From positions 434,001 through 498,000 of the forward strand of contig NZ_VTTL01000001.1 of assembly GCF_008364685.1 (NCBI RefSeq): 64,000 nucleotides of DNA, in the 5' to 3' direction. The notes under the pieces are model-generated. The model was given only the letters and a program-made list of their open reading frames with translations, did no database searches and was not told where the DNA came from. Numbering within the stretch: position 1 is the first letter of the stretch; each line of letters starts with the position of its first letter. This DNA is from Xanthobacter oligotrophicus. GTDB taxonomy: Bacteria > Pseudomonadota > Alphaproteobacteria > Rhizobiales > Xanthobacteraceae. Made by a program: the position numbers and the translations under genes. Positions 29,534 through 37,837 of this stretch are shown here, in pieces.

Positions 29534-31234
29534 ATGATGCTACAGCAGTTGTTCGGTTCCCAGCTCGCGCTTCCGGTCCGCCTGGCGATCGCCGTCGTCG
29601 TGATCGGCGCGTTGTTGGCCGTGACAGTGCTGGTGATGCGACGCCTCACCAGCCGTGGGCGCGGTCCCGTCCGAAGCGGGCGCGCCGGCCCCCGCCTCGC
29701 GGTTCTGGACAGCGTCGCGGTGGATCAGCGCCGGCGGCTCGTCCTGGTCCGCCGTGACGACGTGGAGCACCTGCTGCTCGTGGGCGGCAGCAGCGACATC
29801 GTCGTGGAACACCAGATCGCCGTCGAGGAAGAGGCCCCCGCCGCAACCTCGCCCGCCCCTGCCCTCGCCGCCTCCCGCGAGGCCCCGGCCCTGCAGCGGC
29901 CCGCCGGCCGGCGTGGCCTCCAAGCTCCTCTGCAGGCTCCTGCCGCGCCGCTTGCTCCCGCCGCCCTCGCCGCAGAAAGCATCACCGCGCCCTTGCCGGC
30001 GCCCGAGCCCGCCCCTGCGGTGGCCGTGGCTCCGCCTGCCCCCGCCGTTGCACCGGTCCCGCTCGCCGAGCCCCGCGAGGACCGTCGTCCCCTGCCCTCC
30101 CGCCGGCCCCTGCTGCGCGGGGAAAGCCCCGCCCCGGCGCCGCGGCCGGCCTTGCGCCCCGCGGTCGAGGCCCCTGCCATCACCCCTCCCGCCCCCGCTG
30201 TGTATGCGCCGCGGCCTGCGCCGCACGCCCCCCTGACGGCCGCCGCACCGGCGGTGGAGCCTGAAGCGGTCCGGTCCGCCCCCGTGGAGCCCCGCAAGGC
30301 ACCCGAGATCGAGCTCGCGCCGCCCGCACGGGTCGAGCCGGCGCCGATGTCGCGGATGGAGCCCGCCCCGACCACCGACAGCCGCCTCGACGAGCTGACC
30401 CAGCGGCTCGATGCGGCCTTGGCCCACCCCGCACCTGCCCACCCCGCCTCCACGCCGGCCGAACCCCAGCTGAGCCTTGCCGACCTGCTCGGCGAGACCC
30501 CGGAAAAGTCGGACGAGCCGGAAGCTGCCCCCAAGGACGCTGCTTCCAAGGACGCCGCTCCCAAGGTGGAACCTCGGGTCGAGCACAAGTCGGAGACGGT
30601 CGCTGAGCCTGCGGCTCAGTCCGAGCCAGCCATCGACAGCCCGCAGGTGCGCCCTTCCGACCGGCCCCTGTCGCGCTTCCTGTACCAGTCGCGTTCCCGC
30701 CCCGAGCCGCGCGTCGGCGACGAGGCAAGGCCGCGTCTCGACCCCCTGCCGCGCCTCGACCCCCTGCCCCGGATCGAGCGCCCGTCGGAGGACGGCACCC
30801 GCCCGCCCGCTCCGCCCCGCTCCGAGCCGCCCCTGCGGCCGCGCGAGTTTGCGTTCCGCCCGGTTGAAGCCAATCCCCGCGAGCCCGCCAGCCGGGAGGC
30901 GCCCGCCCTCGACGCGCCGCGCCGCGAGCCGCCGGCCCTGCGCGAGATCACCCGGGAGCCGCTGCGCCCGAGCGAGCCCGCCCCGGTCCTGCCCCGTCCG
31001 GACATCGCCATCGAGGCAAAACCCGAGGTGAAAGCCGAGATCAAGGCCGACGCCAAGGTGGATGAGGATGCCCCGGTCCGTCCCGGCTTCATCCCGTCCG
31101 TCGCGCCCAAGGCTGCGGACTCCCTTGCCGACGCCCCCACCGCCGCGCCCGAGCCGAAGGCGAAGGATCCGCTCGACGATTTCGATGCCGAGATGGCCGA
31201 CCTGCTCGGCCGCAGCAGCGCCCGCGGGCACTGA
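29534..31234 (+). CDS. FliO-like membrane protein with long Pro/Ala-rich tail, 566 aa
   Basis: Two adjacent ATGs (29534, 29537) follow GCGGAGG. Residues 1-40 contain one membrane helix (RLAIAVVVIGALLAVTVLVM), followed by a basic stretch. The short domain LAVLDSVAVDQRRRLVLVRRDDVEHLLLVGG (about 58-95) is the hallmark of FliO, a flagellar export component. The remaining 450 residues are low-complexity, rich in Pro, Ala, Arg and Glu, probably disordered and cytoplasmic. FliO is normally near 100-150 residues. No other flagellar gene is in the window, so a role in flagellar export is inferred from the short domain only. Alphaproteobacterial genomes often carry this FliO-like gene between cckA and dksA. 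Confidence 0.65.
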   Translation: MMLQQLFGSQLALPVRLAIAVVVIGALLAVTVLVMRRLTSRGRGPVRSGRAGPRLAVLDSVAVDQRRRLVLVRRDDVEHLLLVGGSSDIVVEHQIAVEEEAPAATSPAPALAASREAPALQRPAGRRGLQAPLQAPAAPLAPAALAAESITAPLPAPEPAPAVAVAPPAPAVAPVPLAEPREDRRPLPSRRPLLRGESPAPAPRPALRPAVEAPAITPPAPAVYAPRPAPHAPLTAAAPAVEPEAVRSAPVEPRKAPEIELAPPARVEPAPMSRMEPAPTTDSRLDELTQRLDAALAHPAPAHPASTPAEPQLSLADLLGETPEKSDEPEAAPKDAASKDAAPKVEPRVEHKSETVAEPAAQSEPAIDSPQVRPSDRPLSRFLYQSRSRPEPRVGDEARPRLDPLPRLDPLPRIERPSEDGTRPPAPPRSEPPLRPREFAFRPVEANPREPASREAPALDAPRREPPALREITREPLRPSEPAPVLPRPDIAIEAKPEVKAEIKADAKVDEDAPVRPGFIPSVAPKAADSLADAPTAAPEPKAKDPLDDFDAEMADLLGRSSARGH

Positions 31235-31350
31235 TACCATCGGCTTCGGTCTTCGACCGATGCCAAGTGGGTACGCTCAAGCCACGCGGGCTTGACCAAT
31301 GGCCATGGGCAACCCCCTCGGACCCTTGGTCTGAGCCGAACGCACGCATG

Positions 31351-31388
31351 AAAAAGGGCCGGCGACGCATTGCGTCGCCGGCCCTTTT
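31351..31388. terminator. Bidirectional terminator between the FliO-like gene and dksA
   Basis: AAAAAGGGCCGGCGACGCA pairs with TGCGTCGCCGGCCCTTTT around a short loop, giving a 17-18-bp stem with A-run and T-run on the two sides. It lies between two convergent genes and suits both directions. Confidence 0.9.
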
Positions 31389-31430
31389 GATTGGTCGCTG
31401 TGAAATCCGGGACGGTGCCCGTCACGGGCG

Positions 31431-31847
31431 TCAGTCGTCGCGATAGACGCGCTCGCGCCGCTCGTGCCGCTCCTGCGCCTCCACCGAGAGGGTGGCGATG
31501 GGGCGGGCCTCCAGGCGCTTCAGCGAGATGGGCTCGCCGGTGTCCTCGCAATAGCCGTAGGTGCCGTCCTCGATGCGCTGGAGCGCGGCATCGATCTTGG
31601 CGATGAGCTTGCGCTGGCGGTCGCGGGCGCGCAGCTCGATGGACCGGTCGGTCTCGGACGAGGCCCGGTCGGCGAGATCGGGATGGTTCTGATTCTCGTC
31701 CTGAAGGTGCTGCAGGGTCTCGCGGGCCTCCTTCAGGATATCCTCCTTCCAGCGCAACAGCTTCACGCGAAAATACTCGCGCTGCCTGTCGTTCATGAAA
31801 GGCTCGTCCTCGCGGGGCCGATAGTCCTCGTCGATTTGGATCGACAT
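31431..31847 (-). CDS. dksA: RNA polymerase-binding transcription factor DksA, zinc-less type
   Basis: The start is at the ATG at 31847 (MSIQIDEDYRPR); an in-frame upstream start at 31862 has no support. The 138-residue protein has the coiled coil (about 33-95) with the tip motif DLADRAS (Asp57, Asp60, Ala62), where DksA contacts the polymerase active site. Of the four zinc-finger cysteines (C-x2-C-x17-C-x2-C) only Cys100 remains; positions 103, 121 and 124 are Thr, Ser and Ala. This resembles other rhizobial DksA proteins as I recall them. It potentiates ppGpp control of rRNA and amino-acid promoters. Confidence 0.92.
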   Translation of the reverse strand: MSIQIDEDYRPREDEPFMNDRQREYFRVKLLRWKEDILKEARETLQHLQDENQNHPDLADRASSETDRSIELRARDRQRKLIAKIDAALQRIEDGTYGYCEDTGEPISLKRLEARPIATLSVEAQERHERRERVYRDD

Positions 31848-32152
31848 CAGCAAGGTCCTCAATAAGCGTCGCTGACCTCTGGCGCCGTGTCACTTCGGGT
31901 CCTTGCATCCCAGGGATGCAGGATCCGGGCGAACCTTGCCCTATCAACGACCTGAAGCGGCCTCCTGGCGATCTGGCCGGCGGAGCCGGACCCTCCCGGA
32001 CAGGAATGACGCTCCATTGTCGGGGGCGCTTATATCGACGCCGCAGTTGGACTACAACCGGCATCGCAACGGGTATCGGGGCTTGACGCCGCGACCCGGC
32101 CCCCCGACCCTGCTGCAGTGCGGCGGGATGGCCGCCGGGAGGACGGGTATCC
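31848..32152. other. Intergenic region between dksA and moxR
   Basis: A perfect interrupted palindrome TGCATCCC-A-GGGATGCA (31904-31920) lies about 60 bases upstream of dksA and may be an operator or part of an extragenic repeat. The region must carry promoters for both divergent genes. No gene was found. Confidence 0.45.
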
Positions 32153-32998
32153 ATGCGTTTCGAGGGCACGCAGAGCTATGTGGCAACCGATGATCTGAAG
32201 GTGGCGGTCAACGCCGCCATCGTGCTCGAACGCCCCTTGCTGGTGAAGGGCGAGCCCGGAACCGGCAAGACCGTGCTGGCGCAGGAAGTGGCCGGGGCGC
32301 TCGGCGCGCCGCTCATCGAATGGCACGTGAAATCCACCACCAAGGCGCAGCAGGGCCTTTACGAGTATGACGCCGTGGCGCGCCTGCGCGACAGCCAGCT
32401 CGGCGACCCAAAGGTGCACGACATCACCAATTACATCCGCCGCGGCAAGCTGTGGACAGCCTTCGCCTCGGACGTGCGGCCGGTGCTGCTCATCGACGAG
32501 GTGGACAAGGCCGACATCGAGTTCCCCAACGACCTGCTGCTGGAACTCGACCGCATGGAGTTCCACGTCTACGAGACCGGCGAGCAGGTGAAGGCGCGCC
32601 AGCGCCCGCTGGTCATCATCACCTCCAACAACGAGAAGGAGTTGCCGGACGCCTTCCTGCGCCGCTGCTTCTTCCACTACATCCGCTTCCCGGACGCCGA
32701 GACCATGCGCGCCATCGTCGAGGTGCATTTCCCCGGCATCAAGCAGCGGCTCGTGGGCGAGGCCCTGCGCCTGTTCTACGAGCTGCGCGAGGTGCCCGGC
32801 CTGAAGAAGAAGCCGTCTACCTCCGAGCTGATCGACTGGCTGAAGCTGCTGCTCGCCGAGGATGTGGACACCGAGACGCTGCGTCAGCAGGATGTGCGCA
32901 AGACCATTCCGCCGCTGGCCGGCGCCCTGCTGAAGAATGAGCAGGACGTGCACCTGTTCGAGCGCCTCGCCTTCCTCGCCCGCCGCGAGCAGCGCTGA
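32153..32998 (+). CDS. MoxR family AAA+ ATPase, 281 aa
   Basis: The ATG at 32153 has GGGAGGA upstream. Walker A is GEPGTGKT (about residue 33), Walker B is VLLIDEVDKAD (near 115), and sensor 1 is ITSNNEKELPDAFLRRC with an arginine finger. The C-terminal lid domain is present. MoxR ATPases usually work with a VWA-domain protein as chaperones that insert metals or assemble complexes; here the next gene encodes a small unknown protein instead. Codon use is as in neighbours. No transport or membrane segment is seen. Confidence 0.88.
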   Translation: MRFEGTQSYVATDDLKVAVNAAIVLERPLLVKGEPGTGKTVLAQEVAGALGAPLIEWHVKSTTKAQQGLYEYDAVARLRDSQLGDPKVHDITNYIRRGKLWTAFASDVRPVLLIDEVDKADIEFPNDLLLELDRMEFHVYETGEQVKARQRPLVIITSNNEKELPDAFLRRCFFHYIRFPDAETMRAIVEVHFPGIKQRLVGEALRLFYELREVPGLKKKPSTSELIDWLKLLLAEDVDTETLRQQDVRKTIPPLAGALLKNEQDVHLFERLAFLARREQR

Positions 32999-33016
32999 CG
33001 GAGCCCCGCCCGCCCC

Positions 33017-33397
33017 ATGGATGCAACCGGCCTTCTCGTGACGTTGCTGGTGATCGGCGTGCCGCTTGCCATGTTCTTCGCCCTGCGCCGGACCAGAGCC
33101 CCGACGGCGCCGGAGCGACAGGCCGCGCCCACCGAACCGGCGCGGCGGCCGGCCGCAGATTTCGGCATGGCGCGGGAAGCCCATGACGCGCCGGTCCCCG
33201 CCGCGGATCAGGCCGCGGCCACCTCCGCTTCGGGCGCTGCCGCGGCAGCCGCGGGCGGCGCCTTCATCCTCGCGGTCGAGGTGGCGCGCCAGCATGGGGG
33301 GGAAAGCGGGAGCGAATCGACCGATGCCGGCCACAAGGACGGCCACGGCGGGAACGGACCGGATTCCGGTGCCGATTCCGGCAGCGGCGGTGCCTAG
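33017..33397 (+). CDS. Small membrane-anchored low-complexity protein of unknown function, 126 aa
   Basis: The ATG at 33017 is 18 bases after the MoxR-type gene, on the same strand, so the two are probably cotranscribed. There is one N-terminal helix (LLVTLLVIGVPLAMFFAL), an Ala/Pro-rich stretch, a short hydrophobic Ala/Gly patch, and a C-terminal tail rich in Gly, Ser, Asp and His. I do not recognise a family, and no catalytic motif is visible. The reading frame could be partly random because of base composition, but the helix and tight spacing speak for a gene. Confidence 0.45.
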   Translation: MDATGLLVTLLVIGVPLAMFFALRRTRAPTAPERQAAPTEPARRPAADFGMAREAHDAPVPAADQAAATSASGAAAAAAGGAFILAVEVARQHGGESGSESTDAGHKDGHGGNGPDSGADSGSGGA

Positions 33398-33504
33398 GGC
33401 GTTTTCGAGCGAAGTGGATACCGGTTCGCGTGAAGAAAACGCGTAAATACAATAATCTAGAGCGATTGCCGTGAGCCCGTGCGAACGGAAAACGCTCTAG
33501 GGCG
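33398..33504. repeat. Rhizobiales-type extragenic repeat element
   Basis: The element begins GGGCGTTTTCGAGCGAAG and contains ACCGGTTCGCGTGAAGAAAA, then AATCTAGAGC. An AGAGCG...CGCTCT inverted pair (33459-33500) frames GCCGTGAGCCCGTGCGAACG. GTTTTC/GAAAAC arms at 33401 and 33435 form the first palindrome. I recall near-identical sequences in intergenic DNA of many Rhizobiales genomes; this is memory, not a search. It lies between the small membrane protein and the MipA-like gene. Confidence 0.7.
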
Positions 33505-33667
33505 TCGTCCGCTCAAACCGCCTAGCGCGCTGATCTGGCGCGGTCTCATTCCTGAGGTTTCGAGACGGCGTCGCCGTTCAAGTCGCGGCGACGGCCGCGA
33601 CGGTCAGGCTATCCCTCGCAAGTTCTGGCAGCCGAGAGACAGTCGGCTCAGGACGCCAGGCGAGCGT

Positions 33668-34516
33668 TCACCACCAGGCCTTGCCGATGTTGAAGGTATA
33701 GCTGAGCGAGACGCCGGCCATGAACTGGTTGGCATCGCTGGTGAGCGGCGAGGACGAGGCGTCTCCCAGCAGGTGGCCGTAGGTGCCGTAGACGCCGGCC
33801 TCGAAGCCGTTGCGGAAATTGTAGGTGAGCTGGGCCGTGGCCCCCACCAGGTCGAACCCGGCACCGGCGCTGTAGGCGGGCAGCGGATTGCCGAATGCCG
33901 TGGCCACCGCCGACTGCACCGGGGTGACGCCGAAATAGGTCTCCATATAGCCCGAGCCGCCATAGGTCAGGCGCGGACCCACGGCGAAGCGCCACTGGCC
34001 GTAGGGCACGATGACATCGGCACCGAGCAGGCCGCGCACGCCCTCGAAGCCGCCGACGCCATAGCGCAGCTCGGCGCGGGTGCGCAGCCAGGGCGTCACG
34101 TACCACTCGGCGAAGCCGCCAGCTTCCACCGAGACGCCGATATCGCCGAGGCCTGTGAGAATCTCGGCGTCGCTCGCGCTGCGCCCCCAATCGAGCCGCC
34201 CCACCGCGCCGACGCGGAAGGTTCCGGTGTCGAACAGGGCGATGGACGGATTGTCGTCCACGCTACGGAAGACGTTGAGCTGGCTGGCCTTGCTGATGGA
34301 GAAGATGAGGCCGGGCCGCACGTTGTAGCCGTCGGAGCCGGGATACTTGGGCTCCAGCTGGCCCGCGGCGCCGATGGTGAGGTACCAGTCTTCCTGCGCC
34401 GAGGGCGCCACCGGGGTGGCCGGCGGCGGCGAGAACAGGTCGGCCGCCAGGGCGGGAACCAGCCCGCCCACGGAAAACACCGTGGCGAGAAGGGCGAGAC
34501 GCAGCGACCGATGCAT
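33668..34516 (-). CDS. MipA/OmpV family outer-membrane protein, 282 aa
   Basis: The ATG at 34516 follows AGAGGT. A signal peptide of about 25 residues ends at ALAADL. After a Pro-rich start the protein has DWYLTIGAAGQLEPKYPGSDGYN, then alternating polar/hydrophobic beta-strands typical of an outer-membrane barrel, with a final aromatic residue (AWW). The motif combination (EPKYPGSDGY, GRLDWGRSASD, VTPWLRTRAELRYGVGG) matches MipA/OmpV. Members are porin-like proteins sometimes linked to a lytic transglycosylase. No partner is nearby. Confidence 0.8.
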   Translation of the reverse strand: MHRSLRLALLATVFSVGGLVPALAADLFSPPPATPVAPSAQEDWYLTIGAAGQLEPKYPGSDGYNVRPGLIFSISKASQLNVFRSVDDNPSIALFDTGTFRVGAVGRLDWGRSASDAEILTGLGDIGVSVEAGGFAEWYVTPWLRTRAELRYGVGGFEGVRGLLGADVIVPYGQWRFAVGPRLTYGGSGYMETYFGVTPVQSAVATAFGNPLPAYSAGAGFDLVGATAQLTYNFRNGFEAGVYGTYGHLLGDASSSPLTSDANQFMAGVSLSYTFNIGKAWW

Positions 34517-34712
34517 GGATGACCTCTGACTGAAACCGCAGCCATACTGCGGCCGAGCCGTTTGCAAATTCCGAACACGGCCATACCCGCCGCACCGTAA
34601 AGAGAAGATGGCTAACGGCCTGTTGCGTCAAGAGCTTGCCGGCGATACCGGGCGCCCGTTGCAAAAGCGCCACGCTGGTTCCGGCCCCTGCGGACGCTGC
34701 GACACCCCAGCC

Positions 34713-35495
34713 TCAGCCCGCCCCGCCGTTGCGGCGCCGGGTCCACAGGAACGCCGCCGTCACGCCCACCAGGGCCGCCGCGATGCCGTACCAGGTGAGC
34801 GCATATTCCAGGTGCCGGTTGGGGAACGCGAGGCGCGTGCCGCCGGACAGGGGCAGCCCCCCCGGCACCGCATTCGCCACCTCGTCGATGATGAAGGGCG
34901 CCGCGCCCGAAAGGCCGCGGGCTGCGGCGATGCCGGCGGGATCCATGCGGAAGAAGCCGCCGCGGGCCGGATCGTTGGCCGGCACGAACCAGCTCGCCTC
35001 CTCCGGCAGCCGCAGCAGGCCCACCACCTCCACCTCGCCCGTCACCTGTCCTGCGGCGCGGGTTGTGGGATCACGCCGGTCGGACGGGACGAAGCCGCGG
35101 TTAACCAGGATCGGCGGCCCATCCGGGCGCAGCAGCGGCGTGACCACGAGATAACCCTGCCCCTTCACGGGGCCGGCCGCATCCTCGCCGCGCACCGTAT
35201 AGACGAGGGTTTCGCGGCCGTGGTCGAAGGTGCCGCGCACCTGAACGCGGCGATATTCGTCGGCCTCGCGGGTCAGCTTCGGCCAGAGCTCCGGCGGGGG
35301 AACAGGCACGGGCGGCGCGTGGACCCGCGCTTCCACGCGGGCGAGCAGCTCTTCCTTCCAGGCCAGCCGCTCCAGTTGCCAGGTACCGAGGCCGATCAGG
35401 ATGAGAAAGGCCACCAGGGCGGCAACCGCCGGCAGCACCAGGCCCCGGCCCGGCCGCCGCTCGCGGCCGGCCGCATGGTCCGGCGCAGCGCTCAC
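34713..35495 (-). CDS. surf1: SURF1 family cytochrome c oxidase assembly protein
   Basis: The 260-residue protein has a helix at each end (AVAALVAFLILIGLGTWQLERL near residue 30 and LTWYGIAAALVGVTAAFLW near 235). SURF1 motifs QRGLE-like EYRRVQVRGTFDHGRETLV, VTPLLRPDGPPILVNRGFVP and PNRHLEYALTWYG are present. It helps build the heme a3-CuB centre of the aa3 oxidase encoded in the same operon. The GTG at 35495 overlaps the TGA of the DUF983 gene by 4 bases (GTGA), so translation is probably coupled. Confidence 0.92.
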   Translation of the reverse strand: MSAAPDHAAGRERRPGRGLVLPAVAALVAFLILIGLGTWQLERLAWKEELLARVEARVHAPPVPVPPPELWPKLTREADEYRRVQVRGTFDHGRETLVYTVRGEDAAGPVKGQGYLVVTPLLRPDGPPILVNRGFVPSDRRDPTTRAAGQVTGEVEVVGLLRLPEEASWFVPANDPARGGFFRMDPAGIAAARGLSGAAPFIIDEVANAVPGGLPLSGGTRLAFPNRHLEYALTWYGIAAALVGVTAAFLWTRRRNGGAG

Positions 35496-35878
35496 GGCGT
35501 GTGCGAATCGAGCCGCCCTTCGGCGGCCCTGTTGCGGTATTGCAGCGCCACCATCACGCCCTTGAAGGGGCGCAGGAGGCCCAGCGTCACCACGAGGATG
35601 GCGGGAATCCAGAGCAGCGCATGGACCCAGAGCGGCGGCTCGAACGTCACCTCCACCCAGAAGGCGAGCGCCACCACCACGAAGCCGCCGAACAGGATGA
35701 CGAACACCGCCGGCCCGTCGCCGGAATCGGCGAAGCCGTAGTCAAGCCCGCAGGCAGTGCAGGACGGCGCCAGATCCAGGAACCCCTTGAACAGCGGCCC
35801 GCGCCCGCACCGGGGACAGTGGCAGCCGAGACCGGCCGACCACGGGGAGATCGGCGCGAAATAGGGGTCGAGGGGCAT
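35492..35878 (-). CDS. DUF983 family membrane protein, 128 aa
   Basis: The N-terminus has a CPRCGRGPLF motif followed by SCTACGLDYGF, a Zn-ribbon-like Cys set. Two membrane helices follow (VFVILFGGFVVVALAFWVEV and LWVHALLWIPAILVVTLGLL). The family is found in cox operons of Alphaproteobacteria between coxC and surf1, with a suspected role in oxidase biogenesis. The ATG at 35878 is supported by the coxC spacing; it lies 96 bases after that gene. Confidence 0.88.
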   Translation of the reverse strand: MPLDPYFAPISPWSAGLGCHCPRCGRGPLFKGFLDLAPSCTACGLDYGFADSGDGPAVFVILFGGFVVVALAFWVEVTFEPPLWVHALLWIPAILVVTLGLLRPFKGVMVALQYRNRAAEGRLDSHTP

Positions 35879-35974
35879 GATCTTTTTCCTTGCGTCCGGG
35901 CTGGCGGGCCAATCGCCTCAGCACGGACCGAAGACCGGGCGGGTTCGGCATGCCGCCCCGCCCGGCCTGATTGT

Positions 35975-36808
35975 TCAGTGACCGGCGGAGCCGCCGGACG
36001 CCCACACATAGACGAAGGTGAAGAGGAACAGCCACACCACGTCCACGAAGTGCCAGTACCAGGCCGCCGCCTCGAAGCCGAAATGCTTCTTGGGGGTGAA
36101 GTCGCCCTGATAGGCCCGCAGCAGGCACACCGCGAGGAAGATGGTGCCCACGATCACATGGAAGCCATGGAAGCCCGTGGCCATGAAGAAGGTGGCGCCA
36201 TAGATGTTGCCCGCGAAGGCGAAATGGGCGTGGGCGTATTCGTAAGCCTGCAGCGTCGAGAACAGCACGCCGAGGATCACGGTGCACCACAGGCCCCACT
36301 TCAGGCCCTGCCGGTCGCCATGCAGAAGGGCATGGTGGGCCCAGGTGACGGTGGTGCCGGAGGTGAGCAGGATCAGCGTGTTGAGCAGCGGCAGGTGCCA
36401 GGGGTCGAGCGACTCGATGCCCTTGGGCGGCCACACGCCGCCGGTGAACTCCAGCCGCTGGTAGTTGATGGCCTCGCTGGTGAAGAGCGAAGCATCGAAG
36501 AAGGCCCAGAACCAGGCGACGAAGAACATCACCTCGGAGGCGATGAACAGGATCATGCCGTAGCGCAGGCCCAGATCCACCACGCGGGTATGGAAGCCGG
36601 CGCGGGCCTCATGGACCATGTCCCGCCACCAGCCGAACATGGTGTAGAGGACACCGAGGAAGCCCACCGCCATGGGAATCGCGGTGCCGCCATGCATCCA
36701 CACCACCGCACCGGCGGTGAGGATGAGCGCCGAGACCGAGCCGATGATCGGCCAGGGGCTTGGATCAACGACGTGGTAATCGTGTTTCTTGACGTGTGCC
36801 TCGGCCAT
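35975..36808 (-). CDS. ctaE: Cytochrome c oxidase subunit III
   Basis: The 277-residue protein has seven helices and begins [20 protein letters not shown]. Conserved blocks are [41 protein letters not shown] and [22 protein letters not shown]. The start at 36808 has GGGAGG 9 bases upstream. Subunit III supports proton uptake and stability of the CoxA core. It is transcribed with ctaG upstream and DUF983-surf1 downstream. Confidence 0.95.
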   Translation of the reverse strand: MAEAHVKKHDYHVVDPSPWPIIGSVSALILTAGAVVWMHGGTAIPMAVGFLGVLYTMFGWWRDMVHEARAGFHTRVVDLGLRYGMILFIASEVMFFVAWFWAFFDASLFTSEAINYQRLEFTGGVWPPKGIESLDPWHLPLLNTLILLTSGTTVTWAHHALLHGDRQGLKWGLWCTVILGVLFSTLQAYEYAHAHFAFAGNIYGATFFMATGFHGFHVIVGTIFLAVCLLRAYQGDFTPKKHFGFEAAAWYWHFVDVVWLFLFTFVYVWASGGSAGH

Positions 36809-36951
36809 CGCGATAGGCCTCCCTTCCCCTGTCACGTGAAGGCCCCGCCGGATACCCGGCGCATGGCCCCATCCCTGCTGGACAGCCCTTCGGGCCGCCC
36901 GATCCTGTGCCCCGCGCAAAAGCGGTGCGCCCGCTCCAGAGCGGGCCGCCG

Positions 36952-37563
36952 TCAGCCCCCCGTCCCGCTTGCCCGCGCCGCCGGCTTGTCCGGCGTCTTG
37001 GCGGGGAAAAAGGTGTAGGACAGCGTGATATCGGTCAGCGTCTTCAGGTCGGGATCCTGCGCGATGGCGGGGTCCACGTAGAAGACGACCGGCATTTCCA
37101 GCTTCTCGTTCGGCGCCAGCGTCTGCTCGTCGAAGCAGAAGCACTGGAGCTTCACGAAATAAGCCCCCGCCTGGGGCGGGGAAACGTTGTAGGTCGCGTT
37201 GGCGTGCGTCTCGAGGTCGGAGCGGTTCGCCGCCGTGTAGTGGGCAAGGCTGGTGGCCCCCACTTTCACGGTCACGTCGCGCTCCACCGGGGCGAAAGCC
37301 CAGGGCAGGCCGGGCGCCACATTGGCGTCGAAGCGAATGGTGATCTCGCGCTCCATGGGTGCCGAAGTCGGCGCGGCGCCCACCCGCGTGGCGCCGCCGA
37401 AGCCCGTGAGCGCGCAGAACATGGCGTAGAGCGGCACCGACGCATAGGTGACGCCCACCATGGCGGCGATGAAGGCAACGCAGGCCGAAGCCACCACCAG
37501 ATGGCGGCGACCGTCGGTGCGGCGTCCATTGCCCGCCCTGCGTTCAGCCTTGCCCGCGTCCAT
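36952..37563 (-). CDS. ctaG: Cytochrome c oxidase assembly protein CtaG/Cox11
   Basis: The 203-residue protein has one N-terminal helix ([24 protein letters not shown]) and then a periplasmic copper-binding domain with the motif [16 protein letters not shown], in which the Cys pair binds Cu(I). It delivers CuB to subunit I. The ATG at 37563 is the first suitable start. The conserved ending SYTFFPAK is present. Confidence 0.95.
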   Translation of the reverse strand: MDAGKAERRAGNGRRTDGRRHLVVASACVAFIAAMVGVTYASVPLYAMFCALTGFGGATRVGAAPTSAPMEREITIRFDANVAPGLPWAFAPVERDVTVKVGATSLAHYTAANRSDLETHANATYNVSPPQAGAYFVKLQCFCFDEQTLAPNEKLEMPVVFYVDPAIAQDPDLKTLTDITLSYTFFPAKTPDKPAARASGTGG

Positions 37564-37648
37564 CCTTCACCCTCACCGTCCGGATCGCCCCCGATCCCTT
37601 TCCGTCGTCATCACGCCCCGAGCGAAACGCCCCCTTCGACTGACGGTC

Positions 37649-37837
37649 TCAAAGCGGCCGGTTCAGCACGTTGGGTCCCAGCTTCACAATGGTCACCACG
37701 TAGAACAGCACCGCCAGGAACCCCAGCACCGAGGCGATGGCGATATTGCGCGCCCGCCGCCGCCTGAGCTGTTCCGGCGTCAGGACCACGCCCTCCTCTT
37801 CCGAGGGACGTGGCGGCGTCTTCTTTCCCGTGCTCAT
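37649..37837 (-). CDS. Small CoxF-like protein, 62 aa
   Basis: This short gene encodes a protein with a polar, Arg-rich N-terminus ([10 protein letters not shown]) and one helix ([20 protein letters not shown]), ending [11 protein letters not shown]. Alphaproteobacterial cox operons carry a similar small gene (coxF) between ctaB and ctaG; its size, single helix and location agree. It starts at the ATG at 37837, overlapping the ctaB stop by 4 bases (ATGA). Function unknown, presumably in oxidase assembly. Confidence 0.78.
   Translation of the reverse strand: MSTGKKTPPRPSEEEGVVLTPEQLRRRRARNIAIASVLGFLAVLFYVVTIVKLGPNVLNRPL

Noticed and set aside
29534-31234. A flagellar gene cluster
   Set aside because: Only a FliO-like domain is seen; fliP, fliQ, fliR, flhA and related genes are absent from the window.
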